64,000 nucleotides of DNA, from the NCBI GenBank assembly GCA_965199725.1, contig OZ241321.1:248001-312000 (forward strand), given 5' to 3'. This document shows, piece by piece, positions 8,289 through 19,162 of the stretch. Source of the stretch: G965199725 sp965199725. Its GTDB lineage: Bacteria > Pseudomonadota > Gammaproteobacteria > Nitrosococcales > Methylophagaceae. The position numbers and the translations under genes are program-made. Below the pieces are notes generated by a model. The model saw only the letters and a list, made by a program, of their open reading frames with translations, was not told the origin of the DNA and did not search any database. Every line of letters starts with the position of its first letter. Within the stretch, counting starts at the first letter, position 1.

Positions 8289-11000
8289 TCAATGCGCTTC
8301 ATCCCAGTTATCACCAATACCTGCCTCAACAATCAATGGCACATCTAACGTTAGCGCCTCAGACATACACTGACACAAGCCAGCAATAATACTGTCCAGT
8401 TGCGTTTCGTTTGCTTCCAGCACCAGTTCATCATGCACCTGCATAATCATCTTTGCATCCAGCTTACTTTCTGTTAGCCAGTTATCTACAGTGATCATCG
8501 CACACTTGATAATATCAGCAGCACTACCTTGCATGGGTGCATTAATTGCGGTACGCTCAACCGCCTGACGACGCATGGCATGACGTGATTTAATCTCGGG
8601 CAAATACAGCCGCCGTCCCATCAGGGTTTCGACATAGCCTTGTAAACCTGCCTGAGCGCGAATTGTATCCATATAATGCTTTACCCCGGGATAACGCTCA
8701 AAATACAAATCAATATATTGCTGGGCATGTTGACGACTAATATGTAATTGTTTGGCCAAACCAAAAGCTGACATGCCGTACATCAGGCCAAAATTAATGG
8801 TTTTCGCACTGCGGCGCTTGTCAGGTGTCACTGCCTGTAATGCTACGCCAAACACTTCGGCAGCCGTTGCCTGATGGACATCTAAGCCCTGAGCAAACGC
8901 ATCTAGCAAACCTTTGTCCTGAGACAAATGTGCCATAATACGCAATTCAATTTGTGAATAATCGGCAGCCACTATTTTATAACCAGGTCGAGCGATAAAA
9001 GCCTGTCTTATCTTACGCCCCTGCTCGGTACGGATAGGTATATTTTGTAAATTAGGATCACTGGAAGACAGACGACCGGTAGCGGTCACTGCCTGATGGT
9101 AAGACGTATGAATTCTGCCAGTAGCTGAGTTTACCATCTGTGAGAGCTTATCAGTATAAGTAGATTTTAATTTGGCCAGAACACGGTATTCAAGCAGTAG
9201 CTTAGGCAACGCATAGTCCAATGCTAGTTGCTGCAATACTTCCTCAGCAGTAGAAGGGGCACCTTTAGGAGTTTTTTTGATAACAGGTAGCTGCAACTTA
9301 TCAAATAAAATAGTACCTAGTTGTTTGGTAGAGCCAAGGTTAAACTCTTCGCCAGCCTTTGTATACGCATCAACCTGTAGTTGTTTTAAGCGCTGCGCCA
9401 ATTCCAGACTCTGTCTGCCAAGCAGAGTAGTGTCTACCAAAATACCAGTGCGCTCCATTCTTGAGAGTACTGATAACAAAGGTATTTCTAATTGTTCAAA
9501 TACTTTTAAGGGCCCTTGCTCTTCTTTTAACTGTGGCCATAGAGATTGATGCAGCCGCAAGGTAATATCAGCATCTTCGGCAGCATAAGGGGCAGCGATA
9601 TCAATATCAATCTGGTTAAAGTGAAGCTGTTTAGCGCCTTTTCCAGCAATGTGTTCAAAGCGCGTGGTCTGGTAATCCAGATGGGTCTCAGCTAAAGTAT
9701 CCATATCGTGTCTGCCTGCCGTGCTGTTTAAGCAATAAGATTCAAGCATTGTGTCGAAACCAATCCCTTGTAAATTAATTTGGTAATTGGCAAGGACTGA
9801 TTTATCATATTTCAAATTTTGTCCCAGCTTGATCTTGGCTGGATCTTCCAATAGCGGCTGTAACAGTTTTAGCAAACGTTGCCTACCAATTTGCTGAGGT
9901 GCGTTGAGATAATCATGCGCACAAGGCACATAGATACCCTCGCCCGCTTTAACTGCAAACGATACCCCGACTAACTCGGCCTGCATAGCGTTTACACTGG
10001 TAGTCTCAGTATCAAAAGCAAACAATTCAGCACAGTTTAATCTATCCAGCCAGGGATGCAACTCGGCTTCGGTCAGCACTAGATGAAAATGAGTTTTCTC
10101 CTTGTTCACTATTTTTTCTGCGCTGATGTCCGTTTCTAACTGTGCTACCCACGATTTAAACTCCATCTCTTTAAATAATGCCAGCAACGTATCAGTATCA
10201 GGCTGTATCTCTTTTAAATCAGCCATACTGATAGCTTCTACATCACATTTAATAGTGGCAAGCTGATAGGAAAGAAAAGCCTGATCACGATTATCTTTTA
10301 ATTTCTGTGCGACTAATTTAGCGCTGCGAAAACCTAATTCAGCTACCTCATCAAGGCGTTGATAAATATCATCTAATCCGCCTAAGTTTTGTAACAACGC
10401 TAGCGCAGTTTTTTCACCCACGCCAGGCACGCCAGGAATGTTGTCTACCTTATCACCCATCAGCGCAAGAAAATCAATAATATGTGCTGGTGACAGGCCA
10501 AACTTTTGTTCTACGCCGGCAATATCTAACTTGGTATCGGTCATGGTATTAATTAATGTCACCTTATCACTGACAAGTTGCGCCATATCTTTATCGCCAG
10601 TAGAGATAATCACCTGCTGACCCTGACAGGCAGCCTCAGTAGCAAGAGTACCAATCACATCATCAGCCTCAACTCCTTCAACCGCTACTAAGGGTAAACC
10701 CATCGCATCAATAATATTATGGATAGGGGCTATCTGGACGCGTAAGTCATCTGGCATAGAGGGACGATTAGCCTTATATTCAGGGTAGACGTCATCGCGG
10801 AAAGTTTTCCCTTTGGCATCAAAGATGACCGCCATGTTACTGTCAGGATAATCCTTTTGCAGCTTTTTAAGCATATTAACAACGCCCTTGACTGCCCCAG
10901 TGGGCTGACCGCTGGAATTTTGCAGTGGTGGCAATGCATGGAAAGCACGATATAGATAGGATGATCCATCTACTAGTATCAAGGGGTTGCTTTTGATCAT
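8289..11000 (-). CDS. polA: DNA polymerase I
   Basis: The protein has 903 residues from the ATG at 11000; a TTG six codons upstream also keeps the frame open, but MIKSNPLILVDGSSYLYRA matches the usual N-terminus. Three domains are visible. The 5'-3' exonuclease covers about 1-290, with DAKGKTFRDDVYPEYKANRP and the helix-hairpin-helix GVPGVGEKTA. The 3'-5' proofreading domain covers about 320-500, with AFDTETT retained, so it is probably active. The polymerase occupies the rest, with motif A DYSQIELRIMAHLS, motif B RRSAKTINFGLMYG and motif C MQVHDELVLE. It fills repair gaps and removes Okazaki primers. It is monocistronic or paired with the DUF1244 gene upstream. Confidence 0.97.
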   Translation of the reverse strand: MIKSNPLILVDGSSYLYRAFHALPPLQNSSGQPTGAVKGVVNMLKKLQKDYPDSNMAVIFDAKGKTFRDDVYPEYKANRPSMPDDLRVQIAPIHNIIDAMGLPLVAVEGVEADDVIGTLATEAACQGQQVIISTGDKDMAQLVSDKVTLINTMTDTKLDIAGVEQKFGLSPAHIIDFLALMGDKVDNIPGVPGVGEKTALALLQNLGGLDDIYQRLDEVAELGFRSAKLVAQKLKDNRDQAFLSYQLATIKCDVEAISMADLKEIQPDTDTLLALFKEMEFKSWVAQLETDISAEKIVNKEKTHFHLVLTEAELHPWLDRLNCAELFAFDTETTSVNAMQAELVGVSFAVKAGEGIYVPCAHDYLNAPQQIGRQRLLKLLQPLLEDPAKIKLGQNLKYDKSVLANYQINLQGIGFDTMLESYCLNSTAGRHDMDTLAETHLDYQTTRFEHIAGKGAKQLHFNQIDIDIAAPYAAEDADITLRLHQSLWPQLKEEQGPLKVFEQLEIPLLSVLSRMERTGILVDTTLLGRQSLELAQRLKQLQVDAYTKAGEEFNLGSTKQLGTILFDKLQLPVIKKTPKGAPSTAEEVLQQLALDYALPKLLLEYRVLAKLKSTYTDKLSQMVNSATGRIHTSYHQAVTATGRLSSSDPNLQNIPIRTEQGRKIRQAFIARPGYKIVAADYSQIELRIMAHLSQDKGLLDAFAQGLDVHQATAAEVFGVALQAVTPDKRRSAKTINFGLMYGMSAFGLAKQLHISRQHAQQYIDLYFERYPGVKHYMDTIRAQAGLQGYVETLMGRRLYLPEIKSRHAMRRQAVERTAINAPMQGSAADIIKCAMITVDNWLTESKLDAKMIMQVHDELVLEANETQLDSIIAGLCQCMSEALTLDVPLIVEAGIGDNWDEAH

Positions 11001-11034
11001 AGGGATTTTTAGGTTCAAGCGGGTATGTCAACAC

Positions 11035-11289
11035 TTATCTTTTTAACTGATAGTTATCTTTCCACTGGTTATATGGCATACCATAGATATATTCACGCGC
11101 CTGTTCATAATCAATCGCAAGCTCTTTTTCTTCTGCTGCTGCTAAATACCATTTAGATAAACAGTTGCGACAAAAGCCAGCCAAGTCCATTAAATCAATA
11201 TTCTGCACATCAGTGCGTGCCTGTAGGTGGCTTACTAAACGACGAAATGCTGCTGCTTCTAATTCCATCTGTATGTGTTTGTCAGTCAT
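11035..11289 (-). CDS. DUF1244 small protein
   Basis: An 84-residue cytosolic protein. The conserved core RTDVQNIDLMDLAGFCRNCLSK with following WY, and the later MPYNQWKDNYQ, identify DUF1244. The CxxC pair (FCRNC) could bind metal. The function is unknown. The ABC-transporter ATPase ends 10 bases upstream and polA begins 34 bases downstream, all on the same strand, so it may be cotranscribed with either. Confidence 0.85.
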   Translation of the reverse strand: MTDKHIQMELEAAAFRRLVSHLQARTDVQNIDLMDLAGFCRNCLSKWYLAAAEEKELAIDYEQAREYIYGMPYNQWKDNYQLKR

Positions 11290-11299
11290 TATTCACTCC

Positions 11300-12901
11300 T
11301 TAAATTTTAAGTACCGCAGAGATGAGCCTCTGGGTGTAAGGGTGCTGTGGATGGTGCAATACCTGCTTGGTATCACCTTGTTCAACAACCTCACCCCGAT
11401 ACATCACTATCACCCTGTCAGCAATATACTCCACAATTGACAGATTATGGGTAATAAATAGATAGGCCAACCCCAATTTATGTTGTAACTCACTTAATAA
11501 GTGTAAAATCTGTAGCTGAAATAAGCTATCTAATGCACTGGTAGGCTCGTCACAGATAATCAGTTTTGGCTGGACAGCAAGCGCACGCGCAATGCAGATC
11601 CGCTGACGCTGACCACCAGAAAACTCATGTGGATAACGATGTCTAGACGATTTATCCAGCCCTACCTGTGTTAATAGTTCTTCAACCCTTTTTAGTCGCT
11701 GTTCTGGTTGCTTGCACTGCTTGCTATGCACGGTCATGCCTTCTGCAATAATATCGCCAACCAGCATTCTTGGATTCATTGCCGCGTAAGGATCCTGAAA
11801 AATGATCTGTATATCTGCCCGCTGCCTTCTTAACTGAGTGGCCGTTAACCGCGTTAAATCCTTACCATTAAATACCACATTGCCGCCATGCACTGGTGCT
11901 AATTGCAAAATACCCTTACTTAAGCTGGTTTTGCCACTACCGGACTCCCCTACTATTGCAGTCGTTCTGCCCTGCGCGAGTGTTAACGATACGTTTTTTA
12001 CTGCCTTGGTATAGCCTGTTACCCTTTTTAGAATGCCACTGCGAATCGGAAAATAAACATCCAGATTACTAACAGCCAATAACGTATTGCGTTGTGTTTT
12101 TGGCTGACCGGCTATTAACGTATCATTTAAATGGGCTGGTAGCCTTGCAAATAATTTTTGGCTATAGTTATGGGCCGGATTAGCAAAAAACCTGTCTTTG
12201 GGCGCATTTTCAACAATTCGCCCATCCAGCATAACACTGACATCATTGGCCATCTTTGCTGCCACAGCTAAATCATGGGTGATAAACAAAATAGCCATAT
12301 TGCGTTGCTGTTGCAAGGTTAATAATAGTTCCAATACCTGTGCCTGAATAGTCACATCCAATGCGGTAGAAGGCTCATCAGCTATCAACAATGCTGGCTT
12401 ACATGCCAGCGCCATAGCAATCATCACCCGCTGCTTCATACCACCGGAAAACTGGTGTGGATAATCATCATAACGCTGCTGTGGTGACATAATGCCAATC
12501 TCATCAAGCAGCGCTACTACTTGTGATCGTGCGGCTTTTTTGCTTAAGTTTTGGTGTAGTTGTAGCGATTCTGCAATCTGATCGCCTATTTTCATCACTG
12601 GATTGAGAGAGGTCTGCGGCTCTTGAAAAATGATGCTGAGTTTTGCACCACGACTAGTGCACATATCTGCTTCAGATTGTTGCAATAAATCCTGACCATC
12701 CAGCATTATCTGACCAGAAGTAATAGTAGCTGTTTCAGGTAATATCCGCAAAATACTCATAGCGGTAATTGATTTACCACAACCAGATTCACCCAGAAGT
12801 ACCCGTGTCTTACCTCGCTCTAGGGTTAAATCAATACCATCTACCACAACGGTCTCACCGAACTTAACTGTTAAATTAGTAACTTCCAGTAAGGGTTTCA
12901 T
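11300..12901 (-). CDS. yejF: fused two-domain ATPase of a peptide ABC transporter (OppDF/YejF type)
   Basis: A 533-residue protein containing two complete ABC ATPase domains in tandem. Domain 1 (about 1-260) has Walker A GESGCGKS, signature FSGGMKQR and Walker [13 protein letters not shown]. Domain 2 (about 275-533) has [16 protein letters not shown] and [12 protein letters not shown]. Each domain ends with the oligopeptide-type extension ([23 protein letters not shown]). This fused form is typical of the YejABEF and related oligopeptide/microcin-C importers. The ATG overlaps the upstream permease stop (ATGA). The partner permease of OppB type is not here but at 62.5-63.5 kb. No substrate-binding protein gene is in the window. 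Confidence 0.9.
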   Translation of the reverse strand: MKPLLEVTNLTVKFGETVVVDGIDLTLERGKTRVLLGESGCGKSITAMSILRILPETATITSGQIMLDGQDLLQQSEADMCTSRGAKLSIIFQEPQTSLNPVMKIGDQIAESLQLHQNLSKKAARSQVVALLDEIGIMSPQQRYDDYPHQFSGGMKQRVMIAMALACKPALLIADEPSTALDVTIQAQVLELLLTLQQQRNMAILFITHDLAVAAKMANDVSVMLDGRIVENAPKDRFFANPAHNYSQKLFARLPAHLNDTLIAGQPKTQRNTLLAVSNLDVYFPIRSGILKRVTGYTKAVKNVSLTLAQGRTTAIVGESGSGKTSLSKGILQLAPVHGGNVVFNGKDLTRLTATQLRRQRADIQIIFQDPYAAMNPRMLVGDIIAEGMTVHSKQCKQPEQRLKRVEELLTQVGLDKSSRHRYPHEFSGGQRQRICIARALAVQPKLIICDEPTSALDSLFQLQILHLLSELQHKLGLAYLFITHNLSIVEYIADRVIVMYRGEVVEQGDTKQVLHHPQHPYTQRLISAVLKI

Positions 12902-14325
12902 TGAGTTAGACCAACGGGTAATAGTGATTGTTCAGACTTTGGATCAAAAGCATCACGGACAACATCAGCAAATAAATTAGCTGCTAATACTAATACAAAC
13001 ATTGATAAAAATGCTGCTGTCAACGACCACCATACAACCGGATCTCTGGCCATCTCAAGGCGGGCACTGTTTATCATATTGCCCCAGCTTGTCATTGATG
13101 GATCAACACCTACACCAACATAAGACAATATCGCCTCGGCCAGTACTAGACCACTGAAGTCGAGCACGATAGTAATCAGTACAATGTGCATCAAGTTAGG
13201 CAAAATATGTCGCCATAAAATACTGGTATTGCTGACGCCTAACGCTTTTGCTGCCAACACATATTCAGTCTCCCGCAGTTTCAACGTTTCACCGCGTAAA
13301 ATACGACATAAGCCAGTCCAGCTTGTTACTCCCAGAATAATACATAAAAACAACAGCCGTATATCAGCCTGCTCAACAACCGTAGAAAAATTGTCAGGAT
13401 GATTGGTGATGTATACCTGCAACATCAATACTGTTGCTGCTATCAGTAATACCCCAGGGATTGAATTTAACGTCGTATAAATATACTGAATAACATCATC
13501 CACCCATCCGCTGAAAAAGCCGGCGATTATGCCCATTATCAAAGCAATTGGTAGCATAATCAATGTAGTCAGTGTCCCTATAACCAGCCCTGTACGCACA
13601 CTTTTAAGCGTTTGATAAAGCACATCTTGGCCCACTTTATCGGTACCAAATACATGATAATAACTGCTGAGTGCAGCCAAATTAAAGCCGATAATCAACA
13701 GCATAGCTAACATGAAAAAGAACGTGATAAGCGGGTAAGGACTACATGCGATAAGTGCACACCTATCCGACCAGTTGCCTTGACCTTTAGTCATGCACGT
13801 AATTATCACGCCACACACCAATAGCCATATCGCCAGTGCTAGCACGGAGCTTTTTATCACTTTGTTAGTAATATCAGCCCACTTATCCTGTTCGTCAGTT
13901 AAATGAGAACCGGCGTAAATAAGCCGAGGATAATCATAATCAACACTGCCATCATCAGCTATCAGCATTTCACGGACAAATGAACGTGTTGCCAATGGTG
14001 CTGAATAAGTTTTTTCTGTATGCTGACGTAATGGCATTACCATCATATCAAGCACAGTAATGACTTCAGTTGCGTATTGAGTCACACTACCAGTATCGTG
14101 ATCAGCATCAAGCATTGGCCGAAAATGAATGGAATCCAGCACACCAATAATGACATAGCTTAATAAAATCATCGCCGCGATGACACCACGCTTTTTTTGT
14201 AACACTATAAGCCATGATTTACGTAAATGTGGATTGTGTCTGATATAGAAAATAGCGGCTACGGATGCGGCCAACAAGAAATAAATTAATATGTCAGTCC
14301 AGAGCAGTACAGGCGAAAAAGACAT
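12898..14325 (-). CDS. yejE: ABC transporter permease, OppC/YejE type, with extended N-terminus
   Basis: The protein has 475 residues from the ATG at 14325 (a TTG two codons earlier is possible). The C-terminal half is the usual binding-protein-dependent permease domain with the EAA loop ETEYVLAAKALGVSNTSILWRHILPN, followed by GLVLAEAILSYVGVG and SWGNMINSAR. The N-terminal ~230 residues are longer than in E. coli YejE: an extra membrane segment, a second near residue 50, and a hydrophilic stretch of roughly 100 residues before the next membrane segments. It should form the heterodimeric pore with the OppB-type permease encoded at 62.5 kb. It overlaps the ATPase gene by four bases. Confidence 0.87.
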   Translation of the reverse strand: MSFSPVLLWTDILIYFLLAASVAAIFYIRHNPHLRKSWLIVLQKKRGVIAAMILLSYVIIGVLDSIHFRPMLDADHDTGSVTQYATEVITVLDMMVMPLRQHTEKTYSAPLATRSFVREMLIADDGSVDYDYPRLIYAGSHLTDEQDKWADITNKVIKSSVLALAIWLLVCGVIITCMTKGQGNWSDRCALIACSPYPLITFFFMLAMLLIIGFNLAALSSYYHVFGTDKVGQDVLYQTLKSVRTGLVIGTLTTLIMLPIALIMGIIAGFFSGWVDDVIQYIYTTLNSIPGVLLIAATVLMLQVYITNHPDNFSTVVEQADIRLLFLCIILGVTSWTGLCRILRGETLKLRETEYVLAAKALGVSNTSILWRHILPNLMHIVLITIVLDFSGLVLAEAILSYVGVGVDPSMTSWGNMINSARLEMARDPVVWWSLTAAFLSMFVLVLAANLFADVVRDAFDPKSEQSLLPVGLTQ

Positions 14326-14331
14326 AATCAA

Positions 14332-15282
14332 TTACTTAACTAATGCCGCACCATTTTGTAATTCTTTAGGCAGAGAAAATGTTACTCTTTCTGACTGTCC
14401 CTGTTGCTGGTCAACCTGCTCAATACCTAATGTTTTTAAATGCGCTACCGCTTCCTGCACCAATACTTCTGGCGCTGATGCGCCTGCTGTTAGGCCAATA
14501 CTTTTTTTGTCAGCCAACCAGAGTGGATTAATGTCGGCAGCACTGTCTATTAAATAAGCAGTTGTGCCTAATTTACTGGCGAGCTCATTCAACCGATTGG
14601 AATTAGAGCTGGTTTTTGAACCAACTACTAATATCAAATCACAGCGATCCGCCAGATACTTGACTGCATCCTGCCTGTTCTGGGTAGCATAACAAATATC
14701 ATCTTTGCGTGGTCCCTTGATCTTCGGAAAGTGCTTTTTAAGTGCATCAATAACAATAGCGGTATCATCCACTGACAGAGTTGTCTGGGTAACAAATGCC
14801 AGTTCATCTGGATTCTTAACCTCAAGTCTGGCAACATCTTCTGGCGTTTCAACCAGATACATACCGCCCGCTGTTGATGTATACTGCCCCATTGTGCCTT
14901 CCACTTCTGGGTGATTTGCATGACCAATCAGAATACACTCCTGATCTTTTCTTTCATATCTGGCAACTTCCAGATGCACCTTAGTCACCAAAGGACAAGT
15001 AGCATCAAAGACCCTTAAGTCCCGCGTTTTACTCTCAGCACGAATCTGTTTAGATACCCCATGGGCACTGAAAATAACCGTGCTGTTATTGGGAACATCA
15101 TTTAATTTTTCAATAAAGACAACACCTTTTTCTTTCAGGCCATCAACAATAAAACGATTATGCACAACCTCATGGCGCACATAAATAGGCGCGCCAAAAA
15201 TTGCCAGGGCTTTTTCAACAATATCTATAGCGCGATCAACGCCAGCACAAAAACCACGCGGATTAGCTAATATCAATTTCAT
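14332..15282 (-). CDS. ispH: 4-hydroxy-3-methylbut-2-enyl diphosphate reductase
   Basis: The protein has 316 residues, exactly the E. coli length, when started at the ATG at 15282, which overlaps the pheA stop by one base (TAATG); the frame extends 13 codons further, inside pheA, but that part is not family-like. The three iron-sulfur cysteines are present: NPRGFCAGV (Cys12), [12 protein letters not shown] (about Cys96) and [10 protein letters not shown] (about Cys197). The enzyme performs the last step of the MEP pathway, reducing HMBPP to IPP and DMAPP with a 4Fe-4S cluster. Translational coupling with pheA is likely. Confidence 0.97.
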   Translation of the reverse strand: MKLILANPRGFCAGVDRAIDIVEKALAIFGAPIYVRHEVVHNRFIVDGLKEKGVVFIEKLNDVPNNSTVIFSAHGVSKQIRAESKTRDLRVFDATCPLVTKVHLEVARYERKDQECILIGHANHPEVEGTMGQYTSTAGGMYLVETPEDVARLEVKNPDELAFVTQTTLSVDDTAIVIDALKKHFPKIKGPRKDDICYATQNRQDAVKYLADRCDLILVVGSKTSSNSNRLNELASKLGTTAYLIDSAADINPLWLADKKSIGLTAGASAPEVLVQEAVAHLKTLGIEQVDQQQGQSERVTFSLPKELQNGAALVK

Positions 15283-16373
15283 TAAAGCACCGCCCTGGGA
15301 TAAGAGCCCAGCACCCGACACATAGATGATTGCTGTGCTAATAAGCGTAATGTCTGGGTTACTATTTCATCCTGATGATGGCCCTCAATATCAATAAAAA
15401 AAACATACTGCCAAATATCAGTACCTGCAGGGCGCGATTCAATCCGCGTCATACTGATATTGCTGTCAGCTAAGGGTTTGAGCAAGCTATGTAATGCACC
15501 AGAGCGATTTTTTGTTGACACCAGCAACGTTGTTTTGTCATCGCCTGAAGTAGTGGCTATATCCCGACTACCAATAACCAAAAAACGTGTGGTATTATTA
15601 GCTTCATCTTCAATATTGCTTGCCAGTACTGATAATCCATAAATTTCAGCGGCATAATCAGATGCAATAGCTGCTGCCCCCGCCGTCCTGTTAGTCGCTT
15701 TTTGTGCTGCTTCTGAATTACTGTTTGTGGTAACCAGTAAAGATGCAGGATAATGCTGTTTCAGCCAATGCTGGCACTGAGCCAGTGCCTGTGGATGAGC
15801 GTATATTTCACTAATGGTTGTTTTATTATCAGATCTACCCAGTAAGTGATGGTGGACTGGTAGCATTACTTCACCATTAATTTTGAGCGGTGAACTGATA
15901 AAACGATCAAATGTGTGCGATACCACGCCTTCTGTTGAATTTTCCACTGGCACAACGCCATAATTGACGCGCTCTATTTCAACAGCACGAAAAACATCAG
16001 TAATTGTTGACATGGCTAACAACTCAACAGCGCCACCAAACTGTTTTAATGTTGCTAGGTGAGTATATGATCCTTCAGGGCCTAAATAAGCAACTTTCGT
16101 TGACTGCTCAAAGGCAAGACAGGTTGACATAATTTCACGAAATAAACGCGCTACTTCACTATCAGATAAAGGCCCATTATTACGCGCCATTATTTGGCGC
16201 AGGACTATTGCTTCACGATCAGGGCGATAAAAATCTCCTTGATCACCATTGACAACTTTTACTTCAGCAGCCTTATGTGCCAATGTAGCGCGTTTGTTCA
16301 GCAGTTGTTGAATATGCAGATCAACCTCGTCTATCTCTGCCCTGATAGCCTGTAATTGTTCTTGCTCACTCAT
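15282..16373 (-). CDS. pheA: bifunctional chorismate mutase/prephenate dehydratase (P-protein)
   Basis: The protein has 363 residues from the ATG at 16373 (a TTG three codons earlier is open). The chorismate mutase AroQ domain covers about 1-90 ([20 protein letters not shown], then [16 protein letters not shown]). Prephenate dehydratase follows, with [12 protein letters not shown] near 95, [17 protein letters not shown] and the NTTRFLVIG catalytic motif. The ACT regulatory domain is C-terminal, with [24 protein letters not shown], the GALxxxLxxF/ESRP pattern that binds phenylalanine, so feedback inhibition is expected. It makes phenylpyruvate from chorismate. It lies 37 bases after gyrA; serC, often between the two, is absent. 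Confidence 0.95.
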   Translation of the reverse strand: MSEQEQLQAIRAEIDEVDLHIQQLLNKRATLAHKAAEVKVVNGDQGDFYRPDREAIVLRQIMARNNGPLSDSEVARLFREIMSTCLAFEQSTKVAYLGPEGSYTHLATLKQFGGAVELLAMSTITDVFRAVEIERVNYGVVPVENSTEGVVSHTFDRFISSPLKINGEVMLPVHHHLLGRSDNKTTISEIYAHPQALAQCQHWLKQHYPASLLVTTNSNSEAAQKATNRTAGAAAIASDYAAEIYGLSVLASNIEDEANNTTRFLVIGSRDIATTSGDDKTTLLVSTKNRSGALHSLLKPLADSNISMTRIESRPAGTDIWQYVFFIDIEGHHQDEIVTQTLRLLAQQSSMCRVLGSYPRAVL

Positions 16374-16410
16374 CCCTGGCAACTCTGTTAGCGACTAAAA
16401 CCCGGTACAC

Positions 16411-18960
16411 TTAAGTGCTAACCTCATCATCACCTTCTAAAACACGTTCCAGACCAACCAGTTTTTCATTTTTGGTTAAATTAATCAGCTTAACCCCCTG
16501 CGCGTTTCTACCAACAACAGACACCTGATTAACAGGCGTACGTACAAGGGTGCCACCATTAGTAATCAACATAATCTCGTCCTCTGCCTGTACCTGAACT
16601 GCGCCCACCACGCTACCATTCCGCTGTGAGGTCTGAATGGAGATAACACCACTACCACCACGACCTTGAGTACGGTATTGGTTTAAGTGAGTTCGCTTAC
16701 CAAATCCATACTCGGTAGCTGTCAAAATAGCGCCATCTTGCTTATTGGCGATAATAAGTGTAATGATAGTTTCACGCGGTCGGATGCGCATACCGCGAAC
16801 GCCTTGGGAAACACGTCCAGTTGAACGGACATCTGTTTCTGGAAAACGAATGACTTTACCGCCAGAACTAAATAGCATCACATCAGATTGACCATCGGTT
16901 ATCGCAACATCAACTAAGCTGTCACTTGCTTTAATGTCCAATGCAATAATGCCATTAGTCCGCGGACGTGAATAGGCCTCTAGCCGCGTTTTCTTCACTG
17001 TACCTGATGCAGTTGCCATAAATATGTACTTATTTTTGTTAAAGTCACGGACCGCCAATACTGCATTAATCTGCTCACCTTCATCAAGAGGTAATAAATT
17101 AATAATTGGCTTGCCACGAGAAACGCGCGCGCCCTGGGGCAATTCATACACTTTCTTCCAGTACACTTTTCCTGCGCTTGAAAAGCACAATAAGGTATCA
17201 TGGGTATTGGCAATAAATAAATGCTCAATAAAATCTTCATCTTTCATTGAGGTTGCTGATTTGCCTTTGCCGCCACGCCGCTGCGCCTGATAAGTATCTA
17301 GGGGCTGTGTTTTAGCATAGCCAGCATGTGATAGCGTCACCACCATTTCTTCTTCAGTAATTAAATCTTCTAAAGTTAAATCCAGATGGTTAGCTAAAAT
17401 TTTGGTACGGCGCTCATCACCATACTCCTCCTTGATATTAACAAGCTCTTCACGAATCACCGCCATCAAATTGTCAGGATCGCTTAATATGGCAAGCAAT
17501 CTATTAATATTGGTCAATACATCACGATATTCATCCAGAATCTTGCCTTGCTCCAGTCCAGTTAAACGGTGAAGGCGCATATCAAGGACAGCTTGCGCCT
17601 GGCTGGACGACAAATGATAAACATCATCAATTAAACCTATATTGGCAGGCAAGTTTTCTGGACGAGATGCTTCGGCACCAGCAGTGCCAAGCATATCTAT
17701 AATCATCTCAGAACCCCAGCTACGGGCTAATAGCGTCTCTTTCGCCTGAACTGGGTTATTAGACGATTTTATCAACGCAATGACTTCATCAATATTTGCC
17801 AGCGCGGTTGCCAGCCCTTCCAGAATATGTGCACGATCACGCGCTTTGTGCAACTCGTAAATAGAACGACGAGTTACAACCTCACGACGATGACGGATAA
17901 AATTACCAAGTATACCTTTTAAGTCTAATAATTTAGGCTGACTATCAACAATGGCGACCATATTAATGCCAAATACAATCTGCATTTGGGTCTGCTGATA
18001 AAGATTATTTAGTACAACCTCTGGCACCTCTCCTTTTCTCAGCAGTATGACCATCCGCATACCTTCTTTATCAGACTCATCACGCAGACCAGTAATGCCT
18101 TCTATCTTTTTTTCTTTAACCAGTTCAGCAATTTTTTCTAGTAAACGCGCCTTATTGACCTGATAAGGCAATTGAACGACTACAATACTTTGCTGACCTG
18201 TTTTTTCATCAGTTTCAATGTTTGCCTGGGCGCGAATATGCACGCGACCCCGACCCGTGCGATAGGCTTCATCAATTCCATGCACACCATTAATGAGTGC
18301 CGCAGTGGGAAAATCAGGCCCTGGCACGCATTCCATCAATCCACCAACAGTAATATCAGGGTCATCTACAAGGGCAATACAAGCAGCAAGGACTTCTGCT
18401 AGGTTATGCGGGGGAATATTAGTTGCCATACCAACGGCGATACCTGCTGAGCCATTGACTAATAAGGCTGGTACTCTGGTAGGCAATACGGAAGGTTCAT
18501 GCTCAGATTCGTCATAGTTGGCAACAAAGTCAACCGTTTCTTTGTCCAGATCAACCAGCATATCATGGGCAATTTTCGCCATCCGTACTTCGGTATAACG
18601 CATGGCGGCAGGGGCATCGCCATCTACTGAGCCAAAATTACCCTGACCATCAACCAACATATAGCGCATAGAAAATGGTTGCGCCATCCGCACCATCGTG
18701 TCATAAACAGCAGTATCGCCATGTGGATGATATTTACCAATAACATCACCCACAATTCGCGCTGATTTTTTGTAGGATACATTCCAGCTGTTATTCAGCT
18801 CGTGCATCGCGTATAAAACACGCCGATGAACTGGTTTTAAGCCATCACGAACATCAGGCAATGCACGCCCGACAATCACGCTCATCGCATAATCAAGATA
18901 CGACTGCTTCATTTCCTGTTCAATACTAATAGGCTTTAAGTCAAGGGCAATATCAGTCAT
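16411..18960 (-). CDS. gyrA: DNA gyrase subunit A
   Basis: An 849-residue type IIA topoisomerase subunit. Its marks are the N-terminal [20 protein letters not shown], the active-site tyrosine in [10 protein letters not shown], the GyrA-box QRRGGKG near residue 560, and six beta-pinwheel repeats in the C-terminal domain (for example [32 protein letters not shown]). With GyrB it introduces negative supercoils. The quinolone region reads [11 protein letters not shown], with Thr at the E. coli Ser83 position and Asp kept at 87; Thr is normal in some genera. The tail ends acidic (LEGDDEVST). Confidence 0.98.
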   Translation of the reverse strand: MTDIALDLKPISIEQEMKQSYLDYAMSVIVGRALPDVRDGLKPVHRRVLYAMHELNNSWNVSYKKSARIVGDVIGKYHPHGDTAVYDTMVRMAQPFSMRYMLVDGQGNFGSVDGDAPAAMRYTEVRMAKIAHDMLVDLDKETVDFVANYDESEHEPSVLPTRVPALLVNGSAGIAVGMATNIPPHNLAEVLAACIALVDDPDITVGGLMECVPGPDFPTAALINGVHGIDEAYRTGRGRVHIRAQANIETDEKTGQQSIVVVQLPYQVNKARLLEKIAELVKEKKIEGITGLRDESDKEGMRMVILLRKGEVPEVVLNNLYQQTQMQIVFGINMVAIVDSQPKLLDLKGILGNFIRHRREVVTRRSIYELHKARDRAHILEGLATALANIDEVIALIKSSNNPVQAKETLLARSWGSEMIIDMLGTAGAEASRPENLPANIGLIDDVYHLSSSQAQAVLDMRLHRLTGLEQGKILDEYRDVLTNINRLLAILSDPDNLMAVIREELVNIKEEYGDERRTKILANHLDLTLEDLITEEEMVVTLSHAGYAKTQPLDTYQAQRRGGKGKSATSMKDEDFIEHLFIANTHDTLLCFSSAGKVYWKKVYELPQGARVSRGKPIINLLPLDEGEQINAVLAVRDFNKNKYIFMATASGTVKKTRLEAYSRPRTNGIIALDIKASDSLVDVAITDGQSDVMLFSSGGKVIRFPETDVRSTGRVSQGVRGMRIRPRETIITLIIANKQDGAILTATEYGFGKRTHLNQYRTQGRGGSGVISIQTSQRNGSVVGAVQVQAEDEIMLITNGGTLVRTPVNQVSVVGRNAQGVKLINLTKNEKLVGLERVLEGDDEVST

Positions 18961-19162
18961 GTATAGACATCCAATAAGAGGCTATTTTAGGGGGCGCTCA
19001 TTGTACCATTGGTAGCAACTTTACGCCATTAAGTCTACAGCCCACCAGCCCTTTTAACGGATCAATGGCTGTCAACGCTTATAAATGATATCCCACAAAC
19101 AAATAGCAACTTAAAATAGTGTTAACATTGTCCAAATAACCTGCAATCCTTACTAAAAAACT

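Noticed and set aside
16411..18960. Thr at the quinolone-resistance position 83 of GyrA
   Set aside because: Thr is the wild-type residue at this place in several genera and Asp87 is kept, so resistance cannot be claimed.
18961..19162. gyrA promoter with TTGACA at 19070-19075
   Set aside because: No acceptable -10 box lies 16-18 bases away on the minus strand.
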